Origin: Rhabditoides inermis
Taxonomy: Eukaryota > Nematoda > Chromadorea > Rhabditida > Rhabditidae
Assembly (NCBI GenBank): GCA_963966185.1
Contig: CAWZYM010000423.1
Span: 621,501 to 685,500 of the forward strand
Direction of reading: 5' to 3'
DNA length: 64,000 nt
Positions 1 through 13,856 of this stretch are shown here, piece by piece; the stretch's first letter is position 1; each line of letters starts with the position of its first letter. A model generated the notes under the pieces. The model was given only the letters and a program-made list of their open reading frames with translations. It was not told where the DNA came from and did no database searches. The position numbers and the translations under genes were made by a program.

Positions 1-163
1 GAAAAGTGAGTGTGTAGATTCTAAAACAACCGTTGGTTCGATCACAGTTCGTGTCGGGAATTGTACAGAATGAATTATACTTGCAAATTCGATGATTCAG
101 GTACTTGGCCGCCTCGGAACCCAGTGTAGAGACCATATCATAAACAGCCCATTTGCAGGAGAC

Positions 164-326
164 GAAAAGTGAGTGTGTAGATTCTAAAACAACCGTTGGT
201 TCGATCACAGTTCGTGTCGGGAATTGTACAGAATAAATTTAACTTGCAAATTCAATGATTCAGGTACTTGGCCGCCTCGGAACCCAGTGTAGAGACCATA
301 TCATAAACAGCCCATTTGCAGGAGAC
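164..326. repeat. Reference satellite monomer (163 bp)
   Basis: A representative unit, phased to start at gaaaagtgagtgtgtag. Successive fixed words are ctaaaacaaccgttggttcg, atcacagttcgtgtcggg, aattgtacagaat, cttgcaaattcaatgattc, aggtacttggccgcctcgg, aacccagtgtagagacc, atatcataaacagccc and atttgcaggagac. The unit contains a short dyad, tgaatt and aattca separated by 9 nt, and several CpG sites. Because 163 is 3 x 54 + 1, the reading frame shifts by one base per monomer, so no frame can run in phase through the array. A length of about 163 bp is in the nucleosome-sized range common for centromeric satellites; any centromere role here is inference. Confidence 0.95.
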
Positions 327-478
327 GAGAAGTGAGTGTGTAGATTTTAAAACAACCGTTGGTTCGATCACAGTTCGTGTCGGGAATTGTACAGAATGAA
401 TTATACTTGCAAATTCAATGATTCAGGTACTTGGCCGCCTCGGAACCCAGTGTAGAGACCATATCATAAACAGCCCAT

Positions 479-3400
479 TTGCAGGAGACGAAAAGTGAGT
501 GTGTAGATTCTAAAACAACCGTTGGTTCGATCACAGTTCGTGTCGGGAATTGTACAGAATGGATTATAATTGCAAATTCAATGATTCAGGTACTTGGCCG
601 CATCGGAACCCAGTGTAGAGACCATTACATAAACAGCCCATTTGCAGGAGACGAAAAGTGAGTGTGTAGAATCTAAAACAACCGTTGTTTCGATCACAGT
701 TCGTGTCAGGAATTGTACAGACTGAATTATACTTGCAAATTCAATGATTCAGGATTCAGGTACTTGGCCGCCTCGGAAACCAGTGTAGAGACCATTTCAT
801 AAACAACCCATTTGCAGGAGACGGAAAGTGAGTGTGTGGATTCTAAAACAACCATTGATTCGATCACAGTTCGTGTCGGGAATTGTACATAATGAATTAT
901 ACTTGCAAATTCGATGATTCAGGTACTTGGCCGCCTCGGAACCCAGTGTAGAGACCATATCATAAACAGCCCATTTGCAGAAGACGAAAAGTGAGTGTGT
1001 AGATTCTAAAACAACCGTTGGTTCGATCACAGTTCGTGCCGGGAATTGTACAGAATAAATTTAACTTGCAAATTCAATGATTCAGGTACTTGGCCGCCTC
1101 GGAACCCAGTGTAGAGACCATATCATAAACAGCCCATTTGCAGGAGACGAAAAGTGAGTGTGTAGATTCTAAAACAACCGTTGGTTCGATCACAGTTCGT
1201 GTCGGGAATTGTACAGAATGAATTATAATTGCAAATTCAATGATTCAGGTACTTGGCCGCCTCGGAACCCAGTGTAGAGACCATATCATAAACAGCCCAT
1301 TTGCACTCATTTGCAGGAGACGAAAAGTGAGTTTGTAGATTCTAAAACAACCGTTAGTTCGATCACAGTTCGTGTCGGGAATTGTACAGACTGAATTATA
1401 CTTGCAAATTCAATGATTCAGGTACTTGGCCGCCTCGGAACCCAGTGTAGAGACCATATCATAAACAGCCCATTTGCAGGAGACGAAAAGTGAGTGTGTA
1501 GATTCTAAAACAACCGTTGGTTCGATCACAGTTCGTGTCGGGAATTGTACAGACTGAATTATAATTGCAAATTCAATGATTCAGGTACTTGGCCGCATCG
1601 GAACCCAGTGTAGAGACCATTTCATAAACAGCCCATTTGCAGGAGACGAAAAATGAGTGTGTAGATTCTAAAACAACCGTTGGTTCGATCACAGTTCGTG
1701 TCGGGAATTGTACAGAATGAATTATACTTGCAAATTCAATGATTCAGGTACTTGGCCGCCTCGGAACCCAGTGTAGAGACCATATCATAAACAGCCCATT
1801 TGCAGGAGACGGTAAGTGAGTGTGTAGATTCTAAAACAACCGTTGGTTCGATCACAGTTCGTGTCGGGAATTGTACAGAATGAATTATACTTGCAACTTC
1901 AATGATTCAGGTACTTGGCCGCCTCGGAACCCAGTGTAGAGACCATATCATAAACAGCCCATTTGCAGGAGACGAAAAGTGAGTGTGTAGATTCTAAAAC
2001 AACCGTTGGTTCGATCACAGTTCGTGTCGGGAATTGTACAGAATGAATTATACTTGCAAATTCAATGATTCAGGTACTTGGCCGCCTCGGAACCCAGTGT
2101 AGAGACCATATCATAAACAGCCCATTTGCAGGAGACGAAAAGTGAGTGTGTAGATTCTAAAACAACCGTTGGTTCGATCACAGTTCGTGTCGGGAATTGT
2201 ACAGACTGAATTATAATTGCAAATTCAATGATTCAGGTACTTGGCCGCATCGGAACCCAGTGTAGAGACCATTTCATAAACAGCCCATTTGCAGGAGACG
2301 AAAAGTGAGTGTGTAGATTCTAAAACAACCGTTGGTTCGATCACAGTTCGTGTCGGGAATTGTACAGAATGAATTATACTTGCAAATTCAATGATTCAGG
2401 TACTTGGCCGCCTCGGAACCCAGTGTAGAGACCATATCATAAACAGCCCATTTGCAGGAGACGGTAAGTGAGTGTGTAGATTCTAAAACAACCGTTGGTT
2501 CGATCACAGTTCGTGTCGGGAATTGTACAGAATGAATTATACTTGCAACTTCAATGATTCAGGTACTTGGCCGCCTCGGAACCCAGTGTAGAGACCATAT
2601 CATAAACAGCCCATTTGCAGGAGACGAAAAGTGAGTGTGTAGATTCTAAAACAACCGTTGGTTCGATCACAGTTCGTGTCGGGAATTGTACAGAATGAAT
2701 TATACTTGCAAATTCAATGATTCAGGTACTTGGCCGCCTCGGAACCCAGTGTAGAGACCATATCATAAACAGCCCATTTGCAGGAGACAAAAAAGTGAGT
2801 GTGTAGAATCTAAAACAACCGTTGGTTCGATCACAGTTCGTGTCGGGAATTGTACAGAATGAATTATACTTGCAAATTCAATGATTCAGGTACTTGGCCG
2901 CCTCGGAACCCAGGGTAGAGACCATTTCATAAACAGCCCATTTGCAGGAGACGAAAAGTGAGTGTGTAGATTCTAAAACAACCGTTAGTTCGATCACAGT
3001 TCGTGTCGGGAATTGTACAGACTGAATTATACTTGCAAATTCAATGATTCAGGTACTTGGCCGCCTCGGAACCCAGTGTAGAGACCATATCATAAACAGC
3101 CCATTTGCAGGAGACGAAAAAGTGAGTGTGTAGATTCTGAAACAACCGTTGGTTCGATCACAGTTCGTGTCGGGAATTGTACAGAATAAATTTAACTTGC
3201 AAATTCAATGATTCAGGTACTTGGCCGCCTCGGAACCCAGTGTAGAGACCATATCATAAACAGCCCATTTGCAGGAGACGAAAAGTGAGTGTGTAGATTC
3301 TAAAACAACCGTTGGTTCGATCACAGTTCGTGTCGGGAATTGTACAGAATGAATTATACTTGCAAATTCAATGATTCAGGTACTTGGCCGCCTCGGAACC

Positions 3401-4246
3401 CAGTGTAGAGACCATATCATAAACAGCCCATTTGCAGGAGACGAAAAGTGAGTGTGTAGATTCTAAAACAACCGTTGGTTCGATCACAGTTCGTGTCGGG
3501 AATTGTACAGAATGAATTATACTTGCAAATTCAATGATTCAGGTACTTGGCCGCCTCGGAACCCAGTGTAGAGACCATATCATAAACAGCCCATTTGCAG
3601 GAGACGAGAAGTGAGTGTGTAGATTCTAAAACAACCGTTGGTTCGATCACAGTTCGTGTCAGGAATTGTACAGAATGAATTATACTTGCAAATTCAATGA
3701 TTCAGGTACTTGGCCGCCTCGGAACCCAGTGTAGAGACCATATCATAAACAGCCCATTTGCAGGAGACGAAAAGTGAGTGTGTAGATTCTAAAACAACCG
3801 TTGGTTCGATCACAGTTCGTGTCGGGACCTGTACAGAATGAATTATACTTGCAAATTCGATGATTCAGGTACTTGGCCGCCTCGGAACCCAGTGTAGAGA
3901 CCATATCATAAACAGCCCATTTGCAGGAGACGAAAAGTGAGTGTGTAGATTCTAAAACAACCGTTAGTTCGATCACAGTTCGTGTCGGGAATTGTACAGA
4001 ATAAATTTAACTTGCAAATTCAATGATTCAGGTACTTGGCCGCCTCGGAACCCAGTGTAGAGACCATATCATAAACAGCCCATTTGCAGGAGACGAGAAG
4101 TGAGTGTGTAGATTTTAAAACAACCGTTGGTTCGATCACAGTTCGTGTCGGGAATTGTACAGAATGAATTATACTTGCAAATTCAATGATTCAGGTACTT
4201 GGCCGCCTCGGAACCCAGTGTAGAGACCATATCATAAACAGCCCAT
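479..4246. repeat. Domain 1 higher-order repeat copy, 3768 bp
   Basis: This copy runs from the C anchor at 479 to the next C anchor at 4247, about 23 monomers. Order from the start: C, D with its 7-bp duplication, E, B, an A-type monomer, then H with the 10-bp insertion at 1306-1315. It includes two successive blocks in which gacggtaag and aacttcaatg monomers recur (near 1809-1900 and 2462-2550), an internal multi-monomer duplication that makes this copy longer than the following one. Confidence 0.8.
1306..1315. other. H-class 10-bp insertion (domains 1 and 2 allele)
   Basis: Extra ctcatttgca between catttgca and ggagacg, directly before the gagtttgtag/gttagttcg monomer. Further copies lie at 5074-5083, 8190-8199, 12121-12130, 23584-23593 and 25719-25728. 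It duplicates the preceding catttgca word. It is absent from domain 3. Confidence 0.9.
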
Positions 4247-7200
4247 TTACAGGAGACGAAAAGTGAGTGTGTAGATTCTAAAACAACCGTTGGTTCGATC
4301 ACAGTTCGTGTCGGGAATTGTACAGAATGGATTATAATTGCAAATTCAATGATTCAGGTACTTGGCCGCATCGGAACCCAGTGTAGAGACCATTACATAA
4401 ACAGCCCATTTGCAGGAGACGAAAAGTGAGTGTGTAGAATCTAAAACAACCGTTGTTTCGATCACAGTTCGTGTCAGGAATTGTACAGACTGAATTATAC
4501 TTGCAAATTCAATGATTCAGGATTCAGGTACTTGGCCGCCTCGGAAACCAGTGTAGAGACCATTTCATAAACAGCCCATTTGCAGGAGACGGAAAGTGAG
4601 TGTGTGGATTCTAAAACAACCATTGATTCGATCACAGTTCGTGTCGGGAATTGTACATAATGAATTATACTTGCAAATTCGATGATTCAGGTACTTGGCC
4701 GCCTCGGAACCCAGTGTAGAGACCATATCATAAACAGCCCATTTGCAGGAGACGAAAAGTGAGTGTGTAGATTCTAAAACAACCGTTGGTTCGATCACAG
4801 TTCGTGTCGGGAATTGTACAGAATAAATTTAACTTGCAAATTCAATGATTCAGGTACTTGGCCGCCTCGGAACCCAGTGTAGAGACCATATCATAAACAG
4901 CCCATTTGCAGGAGACGAAAAGTGAGTGTGTAGATTCTAAAACAACCGTTGGTTCGATCACAGTTCGTGTCGGGAATTGTACAGAATGAATTATAATTGC
5001 AAATTCAATGATTCAGGTACTTGGCCGCCTCGGAACCCAGTGTAGAGACCATATCATAAACAGCCCATTTGCACTCATTTGCAGGAGACGAAAAGTGAGT
5101 TTGTAGATTCTAAAACAACCGTTAGTTCGATCACAGTTCGTGTCGGGAATTGTACAGACTGAATTATACTTGCAAATTCAATGATTCAGGTACTTGGCCG
5201 CATCGGAACTCAGTGTAGAGACCATATCATAAACAGCCCATTTGCAGGAGACGAAAAGTGAGTGTGTAGATTCTAAAACAACCGTTGGTTCGATCACAAT
5301 TCGTGTCGGGAATTGTACAGACTGAATTATAATTGCAAATTCAATGATTCAGGTACTTGGCCGCATCGGAACCCAGTGTAGAGACCATTTCATAAACAGC
5401 CCATTTGCAGGAGACGAAAAGTGAGTGTGTAGATTCTAAAACAACCGTTGGTTCGATCACAGTTCGTGTCGGGAATTGTACAGAATGAATTATACTTGCA
5501 AATTCAATGATTCAGGTACTTGGCCGCCTCGGAACCCAGTGTAGAGACCATATCATAAACAGCCCATTTGCAGGAGACGGTAAGTGAGTGTGTAGATTCT
5601 AAAACAACCGTTGGTTCGATCACAGTTCGTGTCGGGAATTGTACAGAATGAATTATACTTGCAACTTCAATGATTCAGGTACTTGGCCGCCTCGGAACCC
5701 AGTGTAGAGACCATATCATAAACAGCCCATTTGCAGGAGACGAAAAGTGAGTGTGTAGATTCTAAAACAACCGTTGGTTCGATCACAGTTCGTGTCGGGA
5801 ATTGTACAGAATGAATTATACTTGCAAATTCAATGATTCAGGTACTTGGCCGCCTCGGAACCCAGTGTAGAGACCATATCATAAACAGCCCATTTGCAGG
5901 AGACGAAAAAGTGAGTGTGTAGAATCTAAAACAACCGTTGGTTCGATCACAGTTCGTGTCGGGAATTGTACAGAATGAATTATACTTGCAAATTCAATGA
6001 TTCAGGTACTTGGCCGCCTCGGAACCCAGGGTAGAGACCATTTCATAAACAGCCCATTTGCAGGAGACGAAAAGTGAGTGTGTAGATTCTAAAACAACCG
6101 TTGGTTCGATCACAATTCGTGTCGGGAATTGTACAGACTGAATTATAATTGCAAATTCAATGATTCAGGTACTTGGCCGCATCGGAACCCAGTGTAGAGA
6201 CCATTTCATAAACAGCCCATTTGCAGGAGACGAAAAGTGAGTGTGTAGATTCTAAAACAACCGTTGGTTCGATCACAGTTCGTGTCGGGAATTGTACAGA
6301 ATGAATTATACTTGCAAATTCAATGATTCAGGTACTTGGCCGCCTCGGAACCCAGTGTAGAGACCATATCATAAACAGCCCATTTGCAGGAGACGGTAAG
6401 TGAGTGTGTAGATTCTAAAACAACCGTTGGTTCGATCACAGTTCGTGTCGGGAATTGTACAGAATGAATTATACTTGCAACTTCAATGATTCAGGTACTT
6501 GGCCGCCTCGGAACCCAGTGTAGAGACCATATCATAAACAGCCCATTTGCAGGAGACGAAAAGTGAGTGTGTAGATTCTAAAACAACCGTTGGTTCGATC
6601 ACAGTTCGTGTCGGGAATTGTACAGAATGAATTATACTTGCAAATTCAATGATTCAGGTACTTGGCCGCCTCGGAACCCAGTGTAGAGACCATATCATAA
6701 ACAGCCCATTTGCAGGAGACGAAAAAGTGAGTGTGTAGAATCTAAAACAACCGTTGGTTCGATCACAGTTCGTGTCGGGAATTGTACAGAATGAATTATA
6801 CTTGCAAATTCAATGATTCAGGTACTTGGCCGCCTCGGAACCCAGGGTAGAGACCATTTCATAAACAGCCCATTTGCAGGAGACGAAAAGTGAGTGTGTA
6901 GATTCTAAAACAACCGTTAGTTCGATCACAGTTCGTGTCGGGAATTGTACAGACTGAATTATACTTGCAAATTCAATGATTCAGGTACTTGGCCGCCTCG
7001 GAACCCAGTGTAGAGACCATATCATAAACAGCCCATTTGCAGGAGACGAAAAGTGAGTGTGTAGATTCTAAAACAACCGTTGGTTCGATCACAGTTCGTG
7101 TCGGGAATTGTACAGAATGAATTATACTTGCAAATTCAATGATTCAGGTACTTGGCCGCCTCGGAACCCAGTGTAGAGACCATATCATAAACAGCCCATT

Positions 7201-7362
7201 TGCAGGAGACGAGAAGTGAGTGTGTAGATTCTAAAACAACCGTTGGTTCGATCACAGTTCGTGTCAGGAATTGTACAGAATGAATTATACTTGCAAATTC
7301 AATGATTCAGGTACTTGGCCGCCTCGGAACCCAGTGTAGAGACCATATCATAAACAGCCCAT
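4247..7362. repeat. Domain 1 higher-order repeat copy, 3116 bp
   Basis: This copy runs between the C anchors at 4247 and 7363, about 19 monomers. It repeats the C-D-E-B order and has the H insertion at 5074-5083, 827 bp after the anchor as in the neighbouring copies. The anchor carries a private change (atttacagg in place of atttgcagg). The copy is about 650 bp shorter than the one before it, equivalent to four monomers. Confidence 0.8.
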
Positions 7363-10300
7363 TTGCAGGAGACGAAAAGTGAGTGTGTAGATTCTAAAAC
7401 AACCGTTGGTTCGATCACAGTTCGTGTCGGGAATTGTACAGAATGGATTATAATTGCAAATTCAATGATTCAGGTACTTGGCCGCATCGGAACCCAGTGT
7501 AGAGACCATTACATAAACAGCCCATTTGCAGGAGACGAAAAGTGAGTGTGTAGAATCTAAAACAACCGTTGTTTCGATCACAGTTCGTGTCAGGAATTGT
7601 ACAGACTGAATTATACTTGCAAATTCAATGATTCAGGATTCAGGTACTTGGCCGCCTCGGAAACCAGTGTAGAGACCATTTCATAAACAGCCCATTTGCA
7701 GGAGACGGAAAGTGAGTGTGTGGATTCTAAAACAACCATTGATTCGATCACAGTTCGTGTCGGGAATTGTACATAATGAATTATACTTGCAAATTCGATG
7801 ATTCAGGTACTTGGCCGCCTCGGAACCCAGTGTAGAGACCATATCATAAACAGCCCATTTGCAGGAGACGAAAAGTGAGTGTGTAGATTCTAAAACAACC
7901 GTTGGTTCGATCACAGTTCGTGTCGGGAATTGTACAGAATAAATTTAACTTGCAAATTCAATGATTCAGGTACTTGGCCGCCTCGGAACCCAGTGTAGAG
8001 ACCATATCATAAACAGCCCATTTGCAGGAGACGAAAAGTGAGTGTGTAGATTCTAAAACAACCGTTGGTTCGATCACAGTTCGTGTCGGGAATTGTACAG
8101 AATGAATTATAATTGCAAATTCAATGATTCAGGTACTTGGCCGCCTCGGAACCCAGTGTAGAGACCATATCATAAACAGCCCATTTGCACTCATTTGCAG
8201 GAGACGAAAAGTGAGTTTGTAGATTCTAAAACAACCGTTAGTTCGATCACAGTTCGTGTCGGGAATTGTACAGACTGAATTATACTTGCAAATTCAATGA
8301 TTCAGGTACTTGGCCGCCTCGGAACTCAGTGTAGAGACCATATCATAAACAGCCCATTTGCAGGAGACGAAAAGTGAGTGTGTAGATTCTAAAACAACCG
8401 TTGGTTCGATCACAATTCGTGTCGGGAATTGTACAGACTGAATTATAATTGCAAATTCAATGATTCAGGTACTTGGCCGCATCGGAACCCAGTGTAGAGA
8501 CCATTTCATAAACAGCCCATTTGCAGGAGACGAAAAGTGAGTGTGTAGATTCTAAAACAACCGTTGGTTCGATCACAGTTCGTGTCGGGAATTGTACAGA
8601 ATGAATTATACTTGCAAATTCAATGATTCAGGTACTTGGCCGCCTCGGAACCCAGTGTAGAGACCATATCATAAACAGCCCATTTGCAGGAGACGGTAAG
8701 TGAGTGTGTAGATTCTAAAACAACCGTTGGTTCGATCACAGTTCGTGTCGGGAATTGTACAGAATGAATTATACTTGCAACTTCAATGATTCAGGTACTT
8801 GGCCGCCTCGGAACCCAGTGTAGAGACCATATCATAAACAGCCCATTTGCAGGAGACGAAAAGTGAGTGTGTAGATTCTAAAACAACCGTTGGTTCGATC
8901 ACAGTTCGTGTCGGGAATTGTACAGAATGAATTATACTTGCAAATTCAATGATTCAGGTACTTGGCCGCCTCGGAACCCAGTGTAGAGACCATATCATAA
9001 ACAGCCCATTTGCAGGAGACGAAAAAGTGAGTGTGTAGAATCTAAAACAACCGTTGGTTCGATCACAGTTCGTGTCGGGAATTGTACAGAATGAATTATA
9101 CTTGCAAATTCAATGATTCAGGTACTTGGCCGCCTCGGAACCCAGGGTAGAGACCATTTCATAAACAGCCCATTTGCAGGAGACGAAAAGTGAGTGTGTA
9201 GATTCTAAAACAACCGTTAGTTCGATCACAGTTCGTGTCGGGAATTGTACAGACTGAATTATACTTGCAAATTCAATGATTCAGGTACTTGGCCGCCTCG
9301 GAACCCAGTGTAGAGACCATATCATAAACAGCCCATTTGCAGGAGACGAAAAGTGAGTGTGTAGATTCTAAAACAACCGTTGGTTCGATCACAGTTCGTG
9401 TCGGGAATTGTACAGAATGAATTATACTTGCAAATTCAATGATTCAGGTACTTGGCCGCCTCGGAACCCAGGGTAGAGACCATTTCATAAACAGCCCATT
9501 TGCAGGAGACGAAAAGTGAGTGTGTAGATTCTAAAACAACCGTTAGTTCGATCACAGTTCGTGTCGGGAATTGTACAGACTGAATTATACTTGCAAATTC
9601 AATGATTCAGGTACTTGGCCGCCTCGGAACCCAGTGTAGAGACCATATCATAAACAGCCCATTTGCAGGAGACGAAAAGTGAGTGTGTAGATTCTAAAAC
9701 AACCGTTGGTTCGATCACAGTTCGTGTCGGGAATTGTACAGAATGAATTATACTTGCAAATTCAATGATTCAGGTACTTGGCCGCCTCGGAACCCAGTGT
9801 AGAGACCATATCATAAACAGCCCATTTGCAGGAGACGGAAAGTGAGTGTGTAGATTCTAAAACAACCGTTGGTTCGATCACAGTTCGTGTCGGGAATTGT
9901 ACAGAATGAATTATACTTGCAACTTCAATGATTCAGGTACTTGGCCGCCTCGGAACCCAGTGTAGAGACCATATCATAAACAACCCATTTGCAGGAGACG
10001 AAAAGTGAGTGTGTAGATTCTAAAACAACCGTTGGTTCGATCACAATTCGTGTCGGGAATTGTACAGACTGAATTATAATTGCAAATTCAATGATTCAGG
10101 TACTTGGCCGCATCGGAACCCAGTGTAGAGACCATTTCATAAACAGCCCATTTGCAGGAGACGAAAAGTGAGTGTGTAGATTCTAAAACAACCGTTGGTT
10201 CGATCACAGTTCGTGTCGGGAATTGTACAGAATGAATTATACTTGCAAATTCAATGATTCAGGTACTTGGCCGCCTCGGAACCCAGTGTAGAGACCATAT

Positions 10301-11293
10301 CATAAACAGCCCATTTGCAGGAGACGGTAAGTGAGTGTGTAGATTCTAAAACAACCGTTGGTTCGATCACAGTTCGTGTCGGGAATTGTACAGAATGAAT
10401 TATACTTGCAACTTCAATGATTCAGGTACTTGGCCGCCTCGGAACCCAGTGTAGAGACCATATCATAAACAGCCCATTTGCAGGAGACGAAAAGTGAGTG
10501 TGTAGATTCTAAAACAACCGTTGGTTCGATCACAGTTCGTGTCGGGAATTGTACAGAATGAATTATACTTGCAAATTCAATGATTCAGGTACTTGGCCGC
10601 CTCGGAACCCAGTGTAGAGACCATATCATAAACAGCCCATTTGCAGGAGACGAAAAAGTGAGTGTGTAGAATCTAAAACAACCGTTGGTTCGATCACAGT
10701 TCGTGTCGGGAATTGTACAGAATGAATTATACTTGCAAATTCAATGATTCAGGTACTTGGCCGCCTCGGAACCCAGGGTAGAGACCATTTCATAAACAGC
10801 CCATTTGCAGGAGACGAAAAGTGAGTGTGTAGATTCTAAAACAACCGTTAGTTCGATCACAGTTCGTGTCGGGAATTGTACAGACTGAATTATACTTGCA
10901 AATTCAATGATTCAGGTACTTGGCCGCCTCGGAACCCAGTGTAGAGACCATATCATAAACAGCCCATTTGCAGGAGACGAAAAGTGAGTGTGTAGATTCT
11001 AAAACAACCGTTGGTTCGATCACAGTTCGTGTCGGGAATTGTACAGAATGAATTATACTTGCAAATTCAATGATTCAGGTACTTGGCCGCCTCGGAACCC
11101 AGTGTAGAGACCATATCATAAACAGCCCATTTGCAGGAGACGAGAAGTGAGTGTGTAGATTCTAAAACAACCGTTGGTTCGATCACAGTTCGTGTCAGGA
11201 ATTGTACAGAATGAATTATACTTGCAAATTCAATGATTCAGGTACTTGGCCGCCTCGGAACCCAGTGTAGAGACCATATCATAAACAGCCCAT
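7363..11293. repeat. Domain 1 higher-order repeat copy, 3931 bp
   Basis: This copy runs between the C anchors at 7363 and 11294, about 24 monomers. C, D and E follow one another at the same spacing as in the other copies, and H carries its 10-bp insertion at 8190-8199. Length differences among the three complete copies are close to whole monomers, as expected from unequal exchange in register. Confidence 0.8.
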
Positions 11294-13856
11294 TTGCAGG
11301 AGACGAAAAGTGAGTGTGTAGATTCTAAAACAACCGTTGGTTCGATCACAGTTCGTGTCGGGAATTGTACAGAATGGATTATAATTGCAAATTCAATGAT
11401 TCAGGTACTTGGCCGCATCGGAACCCAGTGTAGAGACCATTACATAAACAGCCCATTTGCAGGAGACGAAAAGTGAGTGTGTAGAATCTAAAACAACCGT
11501 TGTTTCGATCACAGTTCGTGTCAGGAATTGTACAGACTGAATTATACTTGCAAATTCAATGATTCAGGATTCAGGTACTTGGCCGCCTCGGAAACCAGTG
11601 TAGAGACCATTTCATAAACAGCCCATTTGCAGGAGACGGAAAGTGAGTGTGTGGATTCTAAAACAACCATTGATTCGATCACAGTTCGTGTCGGGAATTG
11701 TACATAATGAATTATACTTGCAAATTCGATGATTCAGGTACTTGGCCGCCTCGGAACCCAGTGTAGAGACCATATCATAAACAGCCCATTTGCAGGAGAC
11801 GAAAAGTGAGTGTGTAGATTCTAAAACAACCGTTGGTTCGATCACAGTTCGTGTCGGGAATTGTACAGAATAAATTTAACTTGCAAATTCAATGATTCAG
11901 GTACTTGGCCGCCTCGGAACCCAGTGTAGAGACCATATCATAAACAGCCCATTTGCAGGAGACGAAAAGTGAGTGTGTAGATTCTAAAACAACCGTTGGT
12001 TCGATCACAGTTCGTGTCGGGAATTGTACAGAATGAATTATAATTGCAAATTCAATGATTCAGGTACTTGGCCGCCTCGGAACCCAGTGTAGAGACCATA
12101 TCATAAACAGCCCATTTGCACTCATTTGCAGGAGACGAAAAGTGAGTTTGTAGATTCTAAAACAACCGTTAGTTCGATCACAGTTCGTGTCGGGAATTGT
12201 ACAGACTGAATTATACTTGCAAATTCAATGATTCAGGTACTTGGCCGCCTCGGAACTCAGTGTAGAGACCATATCATAAACAGCCCATTTGCAGGAGACG
12301 AAAAGTGAGTGTGTAGATTCTAAAACAACCGTTGGTTCGATCACAATTCGTGTCGGGAATTGTACAGACTGAATTATAATTGCAAATTCAATGATTCAGG
12401 TACTTGGCCGCATCGGAACCCAGTGTAGAGACCATTTCATAAACAGCCCATTTGCAGGAGACGAAAAGTGAGTGTGTAGATTCTAAAACAACCGTTGGTT
12501 CGATCACAGTTCGTGTCGGGAATTGTACAGAATGAATTATACTTGCAAATTCAATGATTCAGGTACTTGGCCGCCTCGGAACCCAGTGTAGAGACCATAT
12601 CATAAACAGCCCATTTGCAGGAGACGGTAAGTGAGTGTGTAGATTCTAAAACAACCGTTGGTTCGATCACAGTTCGTGTCGGGAATTGTACAGAATGAAT
12701 TATACTTGCAACTTCAATGATTCAGGTACTTGGCCGCCTCGGAACCCAGTGTAGAGACCATATCATAAACAGCCCATTTGCAGGAGACGAAAAGTGAGTG
12801 TGTAGATTCTAAAACAACCGTTGGTTCGATCACAGTTCGTGTCGGGAATTGTACAGAATGAATTATACTTGCAAATTCAATGATTCAGGTACTTGGCCGC
12901 CTCGGAACCCAGTGTAGAGACCATATCATAAACAGCCCATTTGCAGGAGACGAAAAAGTGAGTGTGTAGAATCTAAAACAACCGTTGGTTCGATCACAGT
13001 TCGTGTCGGGAATTGTACAGAATGAATTATACTTGCAAATTCAATGATTCAGGTACTTGGCCGCCTCGGAACCCAGGGTAGAGACCATTTCATAAACAGC
13101 CCATTTGCAGGAGACGAAAAGTGAGTGTGTAGATTCTAAAACAACCGTTAGTTCGATCACAGTTCGTGTCGGGAATTGTACAGACTGAATTATACTTGCA
13201 AATTCAATGATTCAGGTACTTGGCCGCCTCGGAACCCAGTGTAGAGACCATATCATAAACAGCCCATTTGCAGGAGACGAAAAGTGAGTGTGTAGATTCT
13301 AAAACAACCGTTGGTTCGATCACAGTTCGTGTCGGGAATTGTACAGAATGAATTATACTTGCAAATTCAATGATTCAGGTACTTGGCCGCCTCGGAACCC
13401 AGTGTAGAGACCATATCATAAACAGCCCATTTGCAGGAGACGGAAAGTGAGTGTGTAGATTCTAAAACAACCGTTGGTTCGATCACAGTTCGTGTCGGGA
13501 ATTGTACAGAATGAATTATACTTGCAACTTCAATGATTCAGGTACTTGGCCGCCTCGGAACCCAGTGTAGAGACCATATCATAAACAACCCATTTGCAGG
13601 AGACGAAAAGTGAGTGTGTAGATTCTAAAACAACCGTTGGTTCGATCACAGTTCGTGTCGGGAATTGTACAGAATGAATTATACTTGCAAATTCAATGAT
13701 TCAGGTACTTGGCCGCTTCGGAACCCAGTGTAGAGACCATATCATAAACAGCCCATTTGCAGGAGACGAAAAAGTGAGTGTGTAGAATCTAAAACAACCG
13801 TTGGTTCGATCACAGTTCGTGTCGGGAATTGTACAGAATGAATTATACTTGCAAAT
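11294..13856. repeat. Domain 1 higher-order repeat, partial last copy
   Basis: The C anchor at 11294 is followed by D, E, B, A and H (10-bp insertion at 12121-12130), as in the earlier copies. Around 13.6-13.9 kb the marker order stops matching. Domain 2 monomers with ctcagtttgtg and ttgccaattc take over, so this copy is truncated by the domain junction. Confidence 0.75.

Larger units (their letters stand above)
1..13856. repeat. 163-bp satellite array, domain 1
   Basis: Head-to-tail tandem array of a 163-bp monomer, all in one orientation; the window opens inside it. Most monomers differ by only a few bases. Recurrent variants serve as markers. C reads aatggattataattg with gccgcatcgg and cattacat. 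D has gttgtttcg, gtcagg, a 7-bp duplication giving gattcaggattcagg, and gaaaccag. E has gtgtggattc, aaccattgattcg and cgatgattc. B has aataaatttaacttg. F has aacttcaatg. H has gagtttgtag and gttagttcg plus a 10-bp insertion. C, D and E always follow one another, and H comes 827 bp after the C anchor in every copy (for example 479 to 1306 and 7363 to 8190). This fixed order shows a higher-order repeat with variable copy length. The boundary with domain 2 is approximate, set where the first J-type monomer appears. No gene is seen in this stretch. Confidence 0.95.

Noticed and set aside
30..55. tRNA T-arm or tRNA gene in the monomer
   Set aside because: ggttcgatcac resembles a T loop, but the flanking bases do not pair as a five-base stem and no cloverleaf can be drawn around it.
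29..60. CENP-B box
   Set aside because: The monomer has gttcgtgtcggga, which looks like the two ends of the box. But TTCG and CGGG are separated by 3 bases, not the 7 of nTTCGnnnnAnnCGGGn, so the required spacing and central A are missing.
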